Origin: Rhodoferax sp. PAMC 29310
Lineage (GTDB): Bacteria; Pseudomonadota; Gammaproteobacteria; Burkholderiales; Burkholderiaceae_C
Direction: 5' to 3'
DNA: 64,000 bases
Assembly: GCF_017948265.1 (NCBI RefSeq)
Contig: NZ_CP072852.1
Coordinates: forward strand, 2,976,001-3,040,000
In this document: one piece after another, positions 34,407 to 43,250 of the stretch
How positions within the stretch are numbered: the first letter of the stretch is position 1
Layout: each line of letters begins with the position of its first letter
Position numbers and translations under genes: made by a program
Notes under the pieces: model-generated
Seen by the model: the letters and a program-made list of their open reading frames with translations, nothing else
Database searches by the model: none
What the model was told of the DNA's origin: nothing

Positions 34407-34522
34407 CGCTAAACGGCGGGCAATTGTTGCGTTGCGTGCAGCGTAAGAAACAGCGCTTTCGGTCGAATGAGATGGTGTATGAGCCGGAATGAGTATGCGT
34501 TTTCGGATGCGGATGCACTATT

Positions 34523-36100
34523 CTAGGAGTCTGGGCGGCAGAAGGGATTGTCCCGATGCTGATTTTTGAAGTGTGAGATTCAATAGGGGCATGAGTGCAA
34601 GCTACATCCCCTATCACCCAGAACAGCAACAACTCTTGCCCCGCGCCTTGCAAGACTGGCTACCCCAAGGCCATCTGGTCTACTTCATCAACGACACCGT
34701 CGACAGCCTGAACTTGAGTGGGTTTCATCTTCGCTACGAAGCAGGGGGCCCGCGCAATCAGCCGTTTCACCCGGCCATGATGGTCAAGGTTTTGGTCTAT
34801 GCATACGCTACCGGCGTATTCAGTTCACGCAAGATCGCCAGAAAGCTGTTTGAGGACGTGGCCTTTCGCGTGCTCGGCGCTGACAACTTCCCCGCCCACC
34901 GCACGATACGGGCTTTTCGCGCCCTGCACTTGAGCGAGTTCACTGACCTGTTTGTCCAAGTCGTACTCCTGGCGCGCGAAATGGGCTTGGTCAAACTGGG
35001 CACCATCGCCGTGGATGGCACCAAGATCAAGGCCAATGCCAGCCGCCACAAGGCGATGAGCTATGGGCGCATGCAAACCACAGAGATCGACCTCAACGCC
35101 CAAATTGCAGTCTTGCTGCAAAAGGCGGCCAACACCGATGAGGCCGAGAAGAACGAACCCGACCTTGACATCCCCGCTGAGCTTGAACGCCGGCAAACTC
35201 GGCTGGCAGCCATTGTTGCAGCCAAAGCCCGCCTTGAAGAGCGCCGGCGTCAAAGCGACACCCAGCGTGGGCGCAGCCCCAGCGACGAACGCCAACCCAA
35301 AGACAAAGACGGCAAGCCCAAGGGTGGCAAACCATATCAGCGTGACTTTGGTGTGCCTGCGGCCAAAGCCCAGGAAAGCTTTACCGACCCCGAATCACGC
35401 ATCATGAAGCGTGCCGGTGGTGGCTTTGATTACAGCTATAACGCCCAAACCGCAGTCGATGAGAGCGCGCACATCATCGTGGCCGCCGAAGTGGTCAACA
35501 CCAGCTCGGATGTGCAGCAATTGCCCATGGTGTTGGCGGCCGTCAAGACGCACACGGGAGTACAAGCGCAGCAGGTGCTGGCCGATGCGGGCTACCGCAG
35601 TGAGGCGGTGATGGCAGAGTTGGCAAAAACGCAGCCACAGACCGAATTGGTGATCGCGTTGGGGCGCGAGGGCAAAGTATTGGCCAAGCCCCGCGATGCC
35701 AAGCGCTACCCGCACTCGGTAGCGATGGCGGCCAAGTTCGACACCGAACAAGGCAAGCTTGACTACCGCAAGCGCAAGTGGATTGCAGAGCCGCCCAACG
35801 GCTGGATTAAAAACGTTCTGGGGTTTCGCCAGTTCAGCATGCGGGGGTTAGAAAAGGTGAAAGCCGAGTTCAAGCTCGTTTGTCTGGCGCTCAATCTTCG
35901 CCGAATGGGGGCGATGCAGGCGAGTTGAGTGAGAAAGCGCACCAAAACCACAAACGGGGCGATCCTGAGCCTGCTTGAACCGGGCTTGGCCGATAAAGAC
36001 GATGGCGTTGACGAACATGTTCACCATCGGCCAGACCGCATTGAGCGGCCTATGAACCAATTCGCCCTCGTTTAAAGCCTTCTGCCGCCCAGACTCCTAG
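34523..36100 (+). mobile_element. Complete IS1182-family insertion sequence
   Basis: Ends are perfect 23-base inverted repeats (34523-34545, CTAGGAGTCTGGGCGGCAGA..., and 36078-36100). The outermost four bases, CTAG, are palindromic and may instead be a duplicated target, leaving 19-base repeats. The element is 1,578 bp and carries one intact transposase gene. It sits just past the overlapping membrane-protein pair and before noncoding DNA. Confidence 0.88.
34591..35928 (+). CDS. IS1182-family transposase
   Basis: 445 residues from ATG 34591 (MSASYIPYHPEQQQLLP); an ATG six codons earlier is possible. DDE transposase: N-terminal DUF772-like region QPFHPAMMVKVLVYAYATGVFSSRKIARKL, first Asp in GTIAVDGTKIKANASRHKA, second Asp in QQVLADAGYRSE, and Glu probably in the C-terminal GWIKNVLGFRQFSMRGLEKVKAEF helix. 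A coiled, charged insertion (residues ~175-250) lies between. No frameshift, so likely active. Confidence 0.92.
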   Translation: MSASYIPYHPEQQQLLPRALQDWLPQGHLVYFINDTVDSLNLSGFHLRYEAGGPRNQPFHPAMMVKVLVYAYATGVFSSRKIARKLFEDVAFRVLGADNFPAHRTIRAFRALHLSEFTDLFVQVVLLAREMGLVKLGTIAVDGTKIKANASRHKAMSYGRMQTTEIDLNAQIAVLLQKAANTDEAEKNEPDLDIPAELERRQTRLAAIVAAKARLEERRRQSDTQRGRSPSDERQPKDKDGKPKGGKPYQRDFGVPAAKAQESFTDPESRIMKRAGGGFDYSYNAQTAVDESAHIIVAAEVVNTSSDVQQLPMVLAAVKTHTGVQAQQVLADAGYRSEAVMAELAKTQPQTELVIALGREGKVLAKPRDAKRYPHSVAMAAKFDTEQGKLDYRKRKWIAEPPNGWIKNVLGFRQFSMRGLEKVKAEFKLVCLALNLRRMGAMQAS

Positions 36101-36546
36101 GGAACTTCCGAAGGGGCTCGCCCATGACACCATGGAGCCCGTTTTCCCCAAAACTGGACCACGCCCCCGACTGACCGCTTCCGCCTTCATTGCAGTCGCT
36201 CAAAGGCGTGCACCTCAAACTTCATCGTGCAGCCTGTGCCATTGCTCGCCATGCCCCACGACGCCCAGCCCCGGGCCCCGGTTACTTGTAAAGTTGCTCT
36301 CCCCCATTGAGATCGGTCACGCAAAAGCGTCGGCCAAATACGGGAGTTCGGCTCCCCTTTCCGCCCCGGCGGGGGTGAAAGAGGTTGGGGGATAGCGGGG
36401 AATGAACAAGGCCGTGGCAAGCCGTACGCTCACTCACAAGCCCCAAACAATTACATAGGTTTTAGCCCGCTAGCGCACGCAGAAAAAGCGCAAGTCGCTA
36501 TCAATATAGAAGCAGTATTTCCAGGCAATGCCAGCCAGAGAAAACC
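36101..36546. other. Intergenic, no gene; contains a repeat copy
   Basis: 446 bases between the IS and hemN. No convincing frame. Holds a GCTCCCCTTTCCGCCCCGGC/GGGGGTGAAAG imperfect palindrome (about 36348-36385) and the dispersed repeat at 36460-36505. Confidence 0.5.
36460..36505. repeat. Dispersed intergenic repeat, full-length copy
   Basis: TTTAGCCCGCTAGCGCACGC ... AGCGCAAGTCGCTATCAATA. The two halves are complementary (GCTAGCGC with GCGCaaGtcGC; left TTTAGC with right GCTATcAA), making a clear imperfect inverted repeat, the best-preserved copy of the family in the window. Confidence 0.6.
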
Positions 36547-37935
36547 TCAAATCAGCTTCGAGAACTTGGCTGTCGACTGCGCCAAGTGTTTGTCAAACAC
36601 CATGCCCACCGCCCGCACAAACATGCGGCCCTTCGGCGTGACGTGGATGCTGTGGGCGTCCACGGTGATCAGGCCGGCGTCTTCGTAGGTTTTCAGCTGG
36701 CTCAGCTCGTCGGCAAAGTAGCTCACAAAGTCAATGCCGTGGGCGACGTTGACGGCGGCAAAGTCGACCGGGCCGCTGCACATCAATTCCATGATGACTT
36801 GGCGGCGCAACACGTCGTCAGCGGTCAGGGCAAAGCCTTTTTCCACGGGCAGGCGGCCCGCGTCCAGGTGCTCGTAATAGGCTTTGACGGTGCGCACCGA
36901 CTGGCTGTAAGAGTGGCCCACTTTGCCTATGGCGGAGACGCCAAAACCGATCAAATCACAGTCAGCCCGCGTGGTGTAGCCCTGAAAGTTGCGGTGCAAG
37001 GTTTTGTCCAGCCGGGCTTTGTTGAGCTCGTCTTCGGGTTTGGAGAAATGGTCCAGCCCGATGTAGATGTAGCCGGCCTCCAGCAGGCGGCGCACGGACA
37101 TCAAAAAGATTTGCAGGCGCAGCTCGGCGCTGGGCAAATCGGCTTCGATGATGAGGCGCTGGGCTTTGAAGCGGCTGGGCAGATGGGCGTAGTTGTACAG
37201 CGCAATGCGCTCGGGCGAGAGCTCAATCACGCGGTCTAGCGTGCGGTTGAAACTTTCCAGCGACTGTTTGGGCAGGCCGTAAATCAGGTCAGCGTTGATG
37301 GACTCAAACCCGGCCTGGCGGCTGGCGGTGACGGCTTCTTCGACCATCTCGTAAGGCTGAATGCGGTTGACCGATTGCTGCACGGCGGCGTCAAAGTCTT
37401 GCACGCCAAAGCTGGTTCGGTTAAAGCCCAACTCACCGAGCATGGCCATGGTGCCGTCGCTGACGGTGCGGGGGTCAATCTCGATGCCCAACTCGGCATC
37501 CGGCAAGAAATTGAAGTGAGTGCGCAGCAAGGCCATGAGCTGGCGCAGCTCGTCCGGGGTCAAAAACGTGGGGGTACCGCCGCCAAAGTGTAGCTGCGCG
37601 GTGCGCCGGTCCGGCCCAATGCGGGCGGCCACCAGCTCAATTTCTTTGGCCAGGTAGCGCAGGTACTCGGTGGTGCGGCTGTGGTCTTGGGTGATGATTT
37701 TGTTGCAGGCGCAAAAGTAGCACAGCGACTCGCAAAACGGCACGTGGATGTAGATCGAGAGCGGCGGATTTTTGTTGGCGTCCGCGGTGCGCTGCTCCAG
37801 GTAATTGAAGTAGTCGGCCTCGGTGAACTCGCCGTGAAAACGGTCGGCGGTGGGGTAAGAGGTGTAGCGAGGACTCAGCTTGTCGTAACGGCGGATTAAC
37901 GCTTCAGAAAACTCGATGTCGGGGAGCTGTTGCAT
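36547..37935 (-). CDS. hemN: Oxygen-independent coproporphyrinogen III oxidase
   Basis: 462 residues from ATG 37935 (MQQLPDIEFSEALIRRYDKL); longer starts are not supported. Radical SAM enzyme of anaerobic heme synthesis. Cluster cysteines C68, C72, C75 in HVPFCESLCYFCACNK; then LHFGGGTPTFL, and the HemN C-terminal domain. Closely like E. coli HemN rather than HemW (keeps the extra Cys after CxxxCxxC). Divergent from the nitric oxide reductase gene with an FNR box between. Confidence 0.95.
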   Translation of the reverse strand: MQQLPDIEFSEALIRRYDKLSPRYTSYPTADRFHGEFTEADYFNYLEQRTADANKNPPLSIYIHVPFCESLCYFCACNKIITQDHSRTTEYLRYLAKEIELVAARIGPDRRTAQLHFGGGTPTFLTPDELRQLMALLRTHFNFLPDAELGIEIDPRTVSDGTMAMLGELGFNRTSFGVQDFDAAVQQSVNRIQPYEMVEEAVTASRQAGFESINADLIYGLPKQSLESFNRTLDRVIELSPERIALYNYAHLPSRFKAQRLIIEADLPSAELRLQIFLMSVRRLLEAGYIYIGLDHFSKPEDELNKARLDKTLHRNFQGYTTRADCDLIGFGVSAIGKVGHSYSQSVRTVKAYYEHLDAGRLPVEKGFALTADDVLRRQVIMELMCSGPVDFAAVNVAHGIDFVSYFADELSQLKTYEDAGLITVDAHSIHVTPKGRMFVRAVGMVFDKHLAQSTAKFSKLI

Positions 37936-38038
37936 GGGATGGGTGCCTGTGTCAGAGCTTGTTGGAAGGGGCTGAAGGCAACGCCTCGCGCCCAGCCTTG
38001 TGTGGGTGTTATTTTCAAACAGATAAACCGCGCCCACC

Positions 38039-38052
38039 TTGACTCAAGTCAA
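38039..38052. promoter_or_regulatory. Perfect FNR/ANR-type box
   Basis: TTGAC-TCAA-GTCAA, a perfect palindrome of the FNR/ANR class, 104 bases before hemN and 190 before norZ. Activation of hemN at low oxygen is well known in proteobacteria, so it most likely serves hemN; it may also act on the nitric oxide reductase. Confidence 0.75.
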
Positions 38053-38123
38053 GTGAAACGCGCTGGACGATCACGTGTTGCGTGGCGGGTGAATCCAGAT
38101 CGAAATACGATTAAATTCAAATA

Positions 38124-38146
38124 AAGATGTATTTTATTTGCCTCTT
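38124..38146 (+). promoter_or_regulatory. NsrR-like site before norZ
   Basis: AAGATGTATTT-T-ATTTGCCTCTT: left half is an exact match to the NsrR half-site (AAGATGyATTT) and the right half fits 8 of 11. A second AGATGCATCT palindrome is at 38164-38173. NsrR is the nitric-oxide-sensing repressor, so the fit with a nitric oxide reductase gene downstream is strong. No nsrR gene is in the window. Confidence 0.55.
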
Positions 38147-38241
38147 TAATGTAAGAAGTATTTAGATGCATCTATTGCAGTTCAAGGCCGTTTCCGGTGT
38201 GACCTGCGATTCGTTTCAACTCCTCTGAAAGGTCATCCACC

Positions 38242-40521
38242 ATGCACGCCACGCGCAAACTCTGGACCTGGCTCGCCACTATCTGTGTGCTGTCATTTGC
38301 AGTCCTGGGTTGGGTCGGCTCAGAGATTTATCTCAAAGCGCCGCCCATTCCCAAACAAGTCATCAGTACCGAGGGCAAAGTCCTCTTCTTCGAGGGTCAG
38401 GTGCAGCACGGGCAAGAGTCCTGGTTGTCCGCTGGCGGCCAGCAGCTGGGCTCGGTCTGGGGCCACGGCAGCTATGTGGCACCCGATTGGTCGGCCGACT
38501 GGTTGCACCGCGAAGCCCTGGCGCTGCGTGCCATTTGGGCCGAGCGCGATCACGGCCAGGCCTTTGAGACTTTGAGCGTCGGCCAGCAAGCCGAGCTGAA
38601 CGGCCGCCTCAAAGCCGAGATGCGCCACAACAGCTATGACGCCGCCACGAACACCATCACGCTGTCACCCGACCGGGCTGAAGCGGTGGCCAGCGTGGTG
38701 GACCACTATGTGAAGTTGTTTGGCACCGACCCCGGCATGGACGCCCTGCGCGAGCAATACGCCATGAGCGCCGGCACCCTGCCCGACCCGGCGGACCTGC
38801 AGTCTTTGCCCGCATTTATTTTCTGGTCGTCTTGGTCTGCGACCACCGATCGTCCTGGTGAGACGGACCTGAGCTACACCAGCAACTGGCCGCATGAGCC
38901 GCTGGTGGGCAACACCCCCACGGTGGGCGCCGGCATGTGGTCGATTGCCAGCATCATCTTCATGATTGCCGCCATTGCGGGCATGATTTTTGTGCACTCC
39001 ACTGCCAAAGAAGAGGGCGACCCCGCGCCGCCCAAGAACGACCCGCTGTTTGACCTGAAGCCCACGCCCTCGATGCGGGCCACCCAAAAGTACTTTTTTG
39101 TGGTGATTGGCTTGATCCTGGCCCAGGTGGGCATGCGCGTGGTCACCGCCCACTACGCGGTCGAAGGCCAGAGTTTCTTTGGCTTCCCGCTGGCGCAAAT
39201 TTTGCCGTTCACGGTGAGCCGCACCATTCACACCCAGTTTGCCGTGTTGTGGATTGCCACCGCGTGGCTGGCCACGGGCTTGTACATTGCACCCGCCATC
39301 TCGGGCCATGAGCCCAAGTACCAAAAGCTGGGCGTGAACCTTTTGTTCTACGCCTTGTTGTTCATCGTGGTTGGCTCCACCGCCACCGGTTGGCTGGGCA
39401 CCTTGCAACACCTGGGCAACGACTACAGCTTCTGGATTGGCAACCAAGGCCTTGAATTCACCAGCATGGGCCGGGTCTGGCAAGTGCTGCTGTTTGTGGG
39501 CTTGTTGTTCTGGGTCACGCTGTTGGGCCGGGCCTTGATGCCTGCCCTGAAAAGACCGTCAGAGAGTCGCGGCCTGATCACCATGGTGTTTCTGGCGGCC
39601 CTGTGTATTGGCGGCTTCTACGCCAGCTCACTGGTCTGGGGCCAAAAGACGCACTACGCCATGATCGAGTACTGGCGCTGGTGGTTGGTGCACCTCTGGG
39701 TGGAAGGCTTCTTTGAGGTGTTTGCCACGGCAGTCATTGCGCTGCTGTTCACCCGCCTGGGCCTGATCCGCGCGGCCACGGCCAACAGCGCCATCGTGCT
39801 GGAGACCATTGTGTTTTTATTCGGCGGCATTCTGGGCACCTTGCACCACCTGTATTTCACCGGCACCCCCACTTTTGTGATCGCGATTGGCGCCATGTTC
39901 TCCGCACTTGAAGTGGTGCCTCTGGCATTGATTGGTGTGGAGGCGTTTCGCAACTACCAGCGCTCCAAGGCGGCGCCCTGGGTTCAGAGCTACAAATGGC
40001 CCATTCTGTGTTTCATTGCCGTGGGTTTCTGGAACGTGGTGGGCGCAGGCTTGCTGGGCTTCACCATCAACACCCCGATTGCGCTGTACTACATGCAGGG
40101 TCTGAACATGACGGCGGCACACGGCCACGCGGCGCTGTTTGGCGTGTACGGCATGCTGGGCATTGGCCTCTTGTTGTTCTGCGTGCGTGGCCTGTCTGAC
40201 CGGTCCGCCTGGTCTGACAAGCTCCTGCAACCGATGTTCTGGTCACTCAACATTGGCCTGGCCATGATGGTGTTCTTCTCATTGGTGCCAGCCGGTATCT
40301 ACCAAGCCTGGGCCAGCATCACCAAAGGCATGTGGTTTGCCCGCTCACCTGAGGTGATTCATTCGCACTTCATGGAAACGCTGGTGTGGATGCGGGTGCC
40401 CGGTGACGTGGTGTTTGCCATGGGTTGCGTCTTCCTGGCCCTGTTTGCCTTGCGCTTGTTGACTGGCGCCAAGGAGCAACCGACTCCCCGCGTGCCATTG
40501 GCCGCCACCAAGCGCGCTTAA
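38242..40521 (+). CDS. norZ: Quinol-dependent nitric oxide reductase (qNOR)
   Basis: 759 residues, the single-subunit qNOR length. N-terminal span then a NorC-like soluble domain without the heme c CxxCH motif, then about 13 spans of the heme-copper oxidase fold. Catalytic histidines appear in SRTIHTQFAVLW, VHLWVEGFFEVFATA, LHHLYFTGTP and MTAAHGHAALFGVYG. Reduces NO to N2O with electrons from quinol. Inner membrane. Ribosome site AAAGG at 38228-38232. May serve detoxification or denitrification; no nirS/nirK is near. Confidence 0.95.
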   Translation: MHATRKLWTWLATICVLSFAVLGWVGSEIYLKAPPIPKQVISTEGKVLFFEGQVQHGQESWLSAGGQQLGSVWGHGSYVAPDWSADWLHREALALRAIWAERDHGQAFETLSVGQQAELNGRLKAEMRHNSYDAATNTITLSPDRAEAVASVVDHYVKLFGTDPGMDALREQYAMSAGTLPDPADLQSLPAFIFWSSWSATTDRPGETDLSYTSNWPHEPLVGNTPTVGAGMWSIASIIFMIAAIAGMIFVHSTAKEEGDPAPPKNDPLFDLKPTPSMRATQKYFFVVIGLILAQVGMRVVTAHYAVEGQSFFGFPLAQILPFTVSRTIHTQFAVLWIATAWLATGLYIAPAISGHEPKYQKLGVNLLFYALLFIVVGSTATGWLGTLQHLGNDYSFWIGNQGLEFTSMGRVWQVLLFVGLLFWVTLLGRALMPALKRPSESRGLITMVFLAALCIGGFYASSLVWGQKTHYAMIEYWRWWLVHLWVEGFFEVFATAVIALLFTRLGLIRAATANSAIVLETIVFLFGGILGTLHHLYFTGTPTFVIAIGAMFSALEVVPLALIGVEAFRNYQRSKAAPWVQSYKWPILCFIAVGFWNVVGAGLLGFTINTPIALYYMQGLNMTAAHGHAALFGVYGMLGIGLLLFCVRGLSDRSAWSDKLLQPMFWSLNIGLAMMVFFSLVPAGIYQAWASITKGMWFARSPEVIHSHFMETLVWMRVPGDVVFAMGCVFLALFALRLLTGAKEQPTPRVPLAATKRA

Positions 40522-40539
40522 ACCCGCTCGGTGAACCTC

Positions 40540-40582
40540 AAAATCCGGACGTCAGGGGAAATCCAGGCGTCCGGATTTTTTT
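40540..40582. terminator. Bidirectional terminator, norZ / LysR
   Basis: Stem AAAATCCGGACG (40540-40551) with CGTCCGGATTTTT (40568-40580), loop of 16 bases, T-run on one side and A-run on the other. Serves norZ and the convergent LysR gene whose stop lies in the loop. Confidence 0.85.
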
Positions 40583-41457
40583 GTCCCGGGCATTTTGGCC
40601 TGTGCCTTGGCCACGTCCCAAAACGCCCGCGCCAAGGGTGACAGCTTGCCCACCTCCAGGCAGGCCAGCCCCACGGTGCGCGGCTGGGTGGGCGACAGGG
40701 ACCGGTAGACGACGCCCTCATGCTCGTCAGGCAGGGCCAAACGAGCTGCCACGGAGACAGCCAGTCCGCGACGCACAAATTCCAGAATCGAGACAATTTG
40801 GGTGAAGTGGTACAGCACGTTCGGGCGCGCGTCATGGCGCTGCAGAAGCGGCAGGATGACCGGGCCACCGCCCGCCTCAGACAACACAAAGTCCAGCCCG
40901 TCGATGGCGTTAATGGGCAGTGCCGGCAAGGCGGCCAGCGGGTGGCCGACCGGCAAGATGACCACAAACTCGTCCTGAACCAGAGGCAACACCTCAAAGC
41001 GCTCATCGGGCACGATGACATAGCCAATTTCGACCCGTTTTTGCAGCAACCACTGGTCAATGACCTCGTCGCTCTCTTCTTCAATACGTACCTGCACGGC
41101 GGGGTGGCTTTGCTTGAAGGCCGCCAGGCACGGCGGCAACAGGTGCATGGTGGAGGTGGGTCCAAACGAGCCAATGCGCAGCGTGCCGGTCTTGAGCTGG
41201 CGGGCGTCGCCCAACTCCTGGGTCATGGTGGCGGCCAGCGCCGTCATCTCGCGTGCGCGCAGCAACAAGCGCTCGCCGGCGTCGGTCATGCTCGCCCCGG
41301 CGGCGTTGCGCAGCACCAGCTTCACGGCAAACTGCCCCTCCAGCGCCCGCAGCGCGTGGCTGACGGCGGACTGGGTGGTTCCTAATCGCATGGCGGCCCG
41401 AGAAAAGCTGCGGCATTCATCCAGGGCGATCAGAACTTCGAGTTGGCTCAGGGTCAT
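40552..41457 (-). CDS. LysR family transcriptional regulator
   Basis: 301 residues. HTH in LEVLIALDECRSFSRAAMRLGTTQSAVSHALRALEGQF, and effector domain from about residue 92. The stop lies inside the shared terminator. Divergent from the EamA transporter gene with 89 bases between start codons, so it probably controls that transporter. Unlike many LysRs here, nothing hints at an aromatic effector. Confidence 0.9.
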   Translation of the reverse strand: MTLSQLEVLIALDECRSFSRAAMRLGTTQSAVSHALRALEGQFAVKLVLRNAAGASMTDAGERLLLRAREMTALAATMTQELGDARQLKTGTLRIGSFGPTSTMHLLPPCLAAFKQSHPAVQVRIEEESDEVIDQWLLQKRVEIGYVIVPDERFEVLPLVQDEFVVILPVGHPLAALPALPINAIDGLDFVLSEAGGGPVILPLLQRHDARPNVLYHFTQIVSILEFVRRGLAVSVAARLALPDEHEGVVYRSLSPTQPRTVGLACLEVGKLSPLARAFWDVAKAQAKMPGTKKSGRLDFP

Positions 41458-41546
41458 GATGAAGGTTTACTCATTTGAGCGTGAGTGTATTTCTAACTAT
41501 TCTCATCCAACAACGGAATTCCCCGCCCATTTCTCACTGTTTCACC

Positions 41547-42479
41547 ATGACCCCTGCCAACGCGTCCCTCGCCCTGCCCGCCGCCCTACCGACCAACAGC
41601 CTCATGGGTATTTACCTGCGACTGAGTTGCGTGCCCATCATTTGGGGTGGCACCTTCATTGCCGGACGCATCGTGGCGGGCCACCTGCCGCCCGCGACGG
41701 CGGCCAGCATCCGGTATGTGTTTGCTACGCTGGCCTTGCTGGTGGCGTTGCAACTGTCACAAGGTCTGCGCGCGATGTTCCAGATCACCCGGCGCCAACT
41801 GCTGGGCACCATGGCGCTGGGCGCGACCGGCATCTTTGCGTACAACCTGTTCTTTTTTAACGCGTTGGCGCTCATGCCGGCCGGGCGCGCCTCGCTGATC
41901 GTGGCCCTCAACCCGGCGGTCACGCTGATGGTGGCCGCTGCGCTGATGGGTGAGCGGCTGTCCACCACGCGCTGGCTGGGCGTGGGCCTGGCGCTGGTGG
42001 GCGTTTGGGTGGTGGTGACCCGAGGGGACTTGTCGCAGTTGACGCAATCAATCGGGCGCGGCGAGTTGGCCATGTTTGGCGCGGTGTGCGCCTGGGCCGC
42101 CTACACGCTGCTGGGGCGCCGCCTGCTGCAAGGCTTGTCGCCACTGCTGGCCACGCTGTGGGCCTGCATCTGGGGCATGCTGTTTTTGATGGGCGTGGCC
42201 GTGCGTGAGCTGCCCACGCTGCAAGCGTCTGCCTTCACGGCGGAGGTGTGGCTCAGCTTGGCTTTTCTGGGCTTCATGGGCACGGCGCTGGCCTTTGTCT
42301 GGTACTACGAAGGCATTCGCCAACTGGGTGCGGCGCGCACGGTGGTGTTCAACAACCTGGTGCCGGTGTTTGCAGTGCTGATCAGCTGGCTGGTGCTGAG
42401 CGAGCCGGTGAACCCCAGCCTGATCGCCGGCGGCGCCATGGCCTTGGGCGGCGTGTTTCTGGTCAACCGCGTGCGTTAA
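41547..42479 (+). CDS. EamA/DMT family exporter
   Basis: 310 residues from ATG 41547. Ten hydrophobic spans, two EamA halves: VPIIWGGTFIAGRIVAGHLPP and a second beginning ELAMFGAVCAWAAYTLLGRRLLQG. Motif YYEGIRQLGAARTVVFNNLVPVFAV is typical of drug/metabolite exporters. Intact copy in module 1 of a duplicated region; the second module keeps only fragments (45560-45690). Substrate unknown; the divergent LysR is the likely regulator. Confidence 0.88.
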   Translation: MTPANASLALPAALPTNSLMGIYLRLSCVPIIWGGTFIAGRIVAGHLPPATAASIRYVFATLALLVALQLSQGLRAMFQITRRQLLGTMALGATGIFAYNLFFFNALALMPAGRASLIVALNPAVTLMVAAALMGERLSTTRWLGVGLALVGVWVVVTRGDLSQLTQSIGRGELAMFGAVCAWAAYTLLGRRLLQGLSPLLATLWACIWGMLFLMGVAVRELPTLQASAFTAEVWLSLAFLGFMGTALAFVWYYEGIRQLGAARTVVFNNLVPVFAVLISWLVLSEPVNPSLIAGGAMALGGVFLVNRVR

Positions 42480-42550
42480 ACAGGGCTTGGCCGGTTGGGG
42501 TTGGTCTATGCTGCGCCTTGGCGTTCGGCCAGTTTTAACTTCCACATCCC

Positions 42551-42823
42551 ATGACCATCGAGATATCCAAAGAGGCACAGACCCAGGCCATCCAATCCAT
42601 AGAGCGCTACTTTTGCGAACACATGGACGAGCCCATTGGCAACATGGCGGCCGGGGGCTTGCTGGGTTTCTTTCTGGAAGAGCTGGGGCCGTTGGTGTAC
42701 AACAAGGCGGTGTCCGACGTGCAAGACCGATTGCAGGCGCGCATCATGGAAGTGGACATTAAAGTCCATGAAGGCGAGCTTCAGTACTGGCACAAGCCCG
42801 GGCGCCAGCGCAAAGCCCGGTGA
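42551..42823 (+). CDS. DUF2164 family protein (copy 1)
   Basis: 90 residues, MTIEISKEAQTQAIQSIERY..., a DUF2164 small cytoplasmic protein: helix, then the GG-turn NMAAGGLLGFFLEELGPLVYNKAVSDVQDRLQ. No known activity. Shares 82 of 90 residues with the copy at 45750. Starts 71 bases after the EamA stop; the shared leader TATGCTGCGCCTTGGC is duplicated as well. Intact in both modules, unlike its neighbours, which suggests it is maintained. Confidence 0.85.
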   Translation: MTIEISKEAQTQAIQSIERYFCEHMDEPIGNMAAGGLLGFFLEELGPLVYNKAVSDVQDRLQARIMEVDIKVHEGELQYWHKPGRQRKAR

Positions 42824-42850
42824 CTCCAGTCAACCCAGCCAAGGCGGAAC

Positions 42851-42902
42851 ATCAAAATTGATAGCTACTCCCGAAGGCATGACGGGGGATAGAGTCCAAT
42901 TT
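42851..42902. repeat. Dispersed intergenic repeat, copy
   Basis: TCAAAATTGATAGCTACTCC then CGAAGGCATGACGG and GAGTCCAATTT. Part of duplicated module 1; homologous to 46049-46100 in module 2, so it predates the duplication. Confidence 0.55.
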
Positions 42903-42916
42903 AACTTGGCAAAACC

Positions 42917-43018
42917 ATGTACACCCCAAACACTTCAGCGAACCCGACACCGCCACCTTGCACGCGCTGAGGCAGGCTCAGCCGCTGGGCACATTGCGCG
43001 GCCATGTGGCGCGGGCCG
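42917..43018 (+). pseudogene. PaiB-like gene remnant (copy 1)
   Basis: ATGTACACCCC lacks one C relative to the intact gene at 46115, so the frame is broken after the fourth codon. It still follows the intact gene base for base to CAGCCGCTGG, then jumps to the second CAGCCGCTGG of the gene, an ~80-base deletion between these 10-base direct repeats, continues through GCGGCCATGTGGCGCGGGCC and then joins a TerC fragment. Clearly dead. Confidence 0.8.
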
Positions 43019-43220
43019 ATTCTGGGTCTGCGGGCAATGTATTTCCTGTTGGCCGCTGTGGCCAACAAGTTTCACCTGCTCAACTACGGGCTGGCGGTGA
43101 TCCTGGTGTTTATTGGACCCAAGATGTGCCTGATCGACATTTACAAGATCCCGGTAGCCGTGTCGTTGGGCGTCGTAGTTGGCATTTTGTCGTTGACAAT
43201 GCTACTGAGCGTGCGCAGTT
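43019..43220 (+). pseudogene. C-terminal TerC-family fragment
   Basis: Frame [20 protein letters not shown] then [30 protein letters not shown] and [11 protein letters not shown] is the last ~65 residues of a TerC-type integral membrane protein (manganese/tellurite-related exporter family). Nothing of the first ~230 residues is present; its left end is fused to the broken paiB copy. It marks a recombination joint inside the duplicated region. Its last bases approach the convergent NhaR gene. Confidence 0.75.
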
Positions 43221-43250
43221 CCAAAGCTTGGCCGAAGGCTTGCGCGATTT

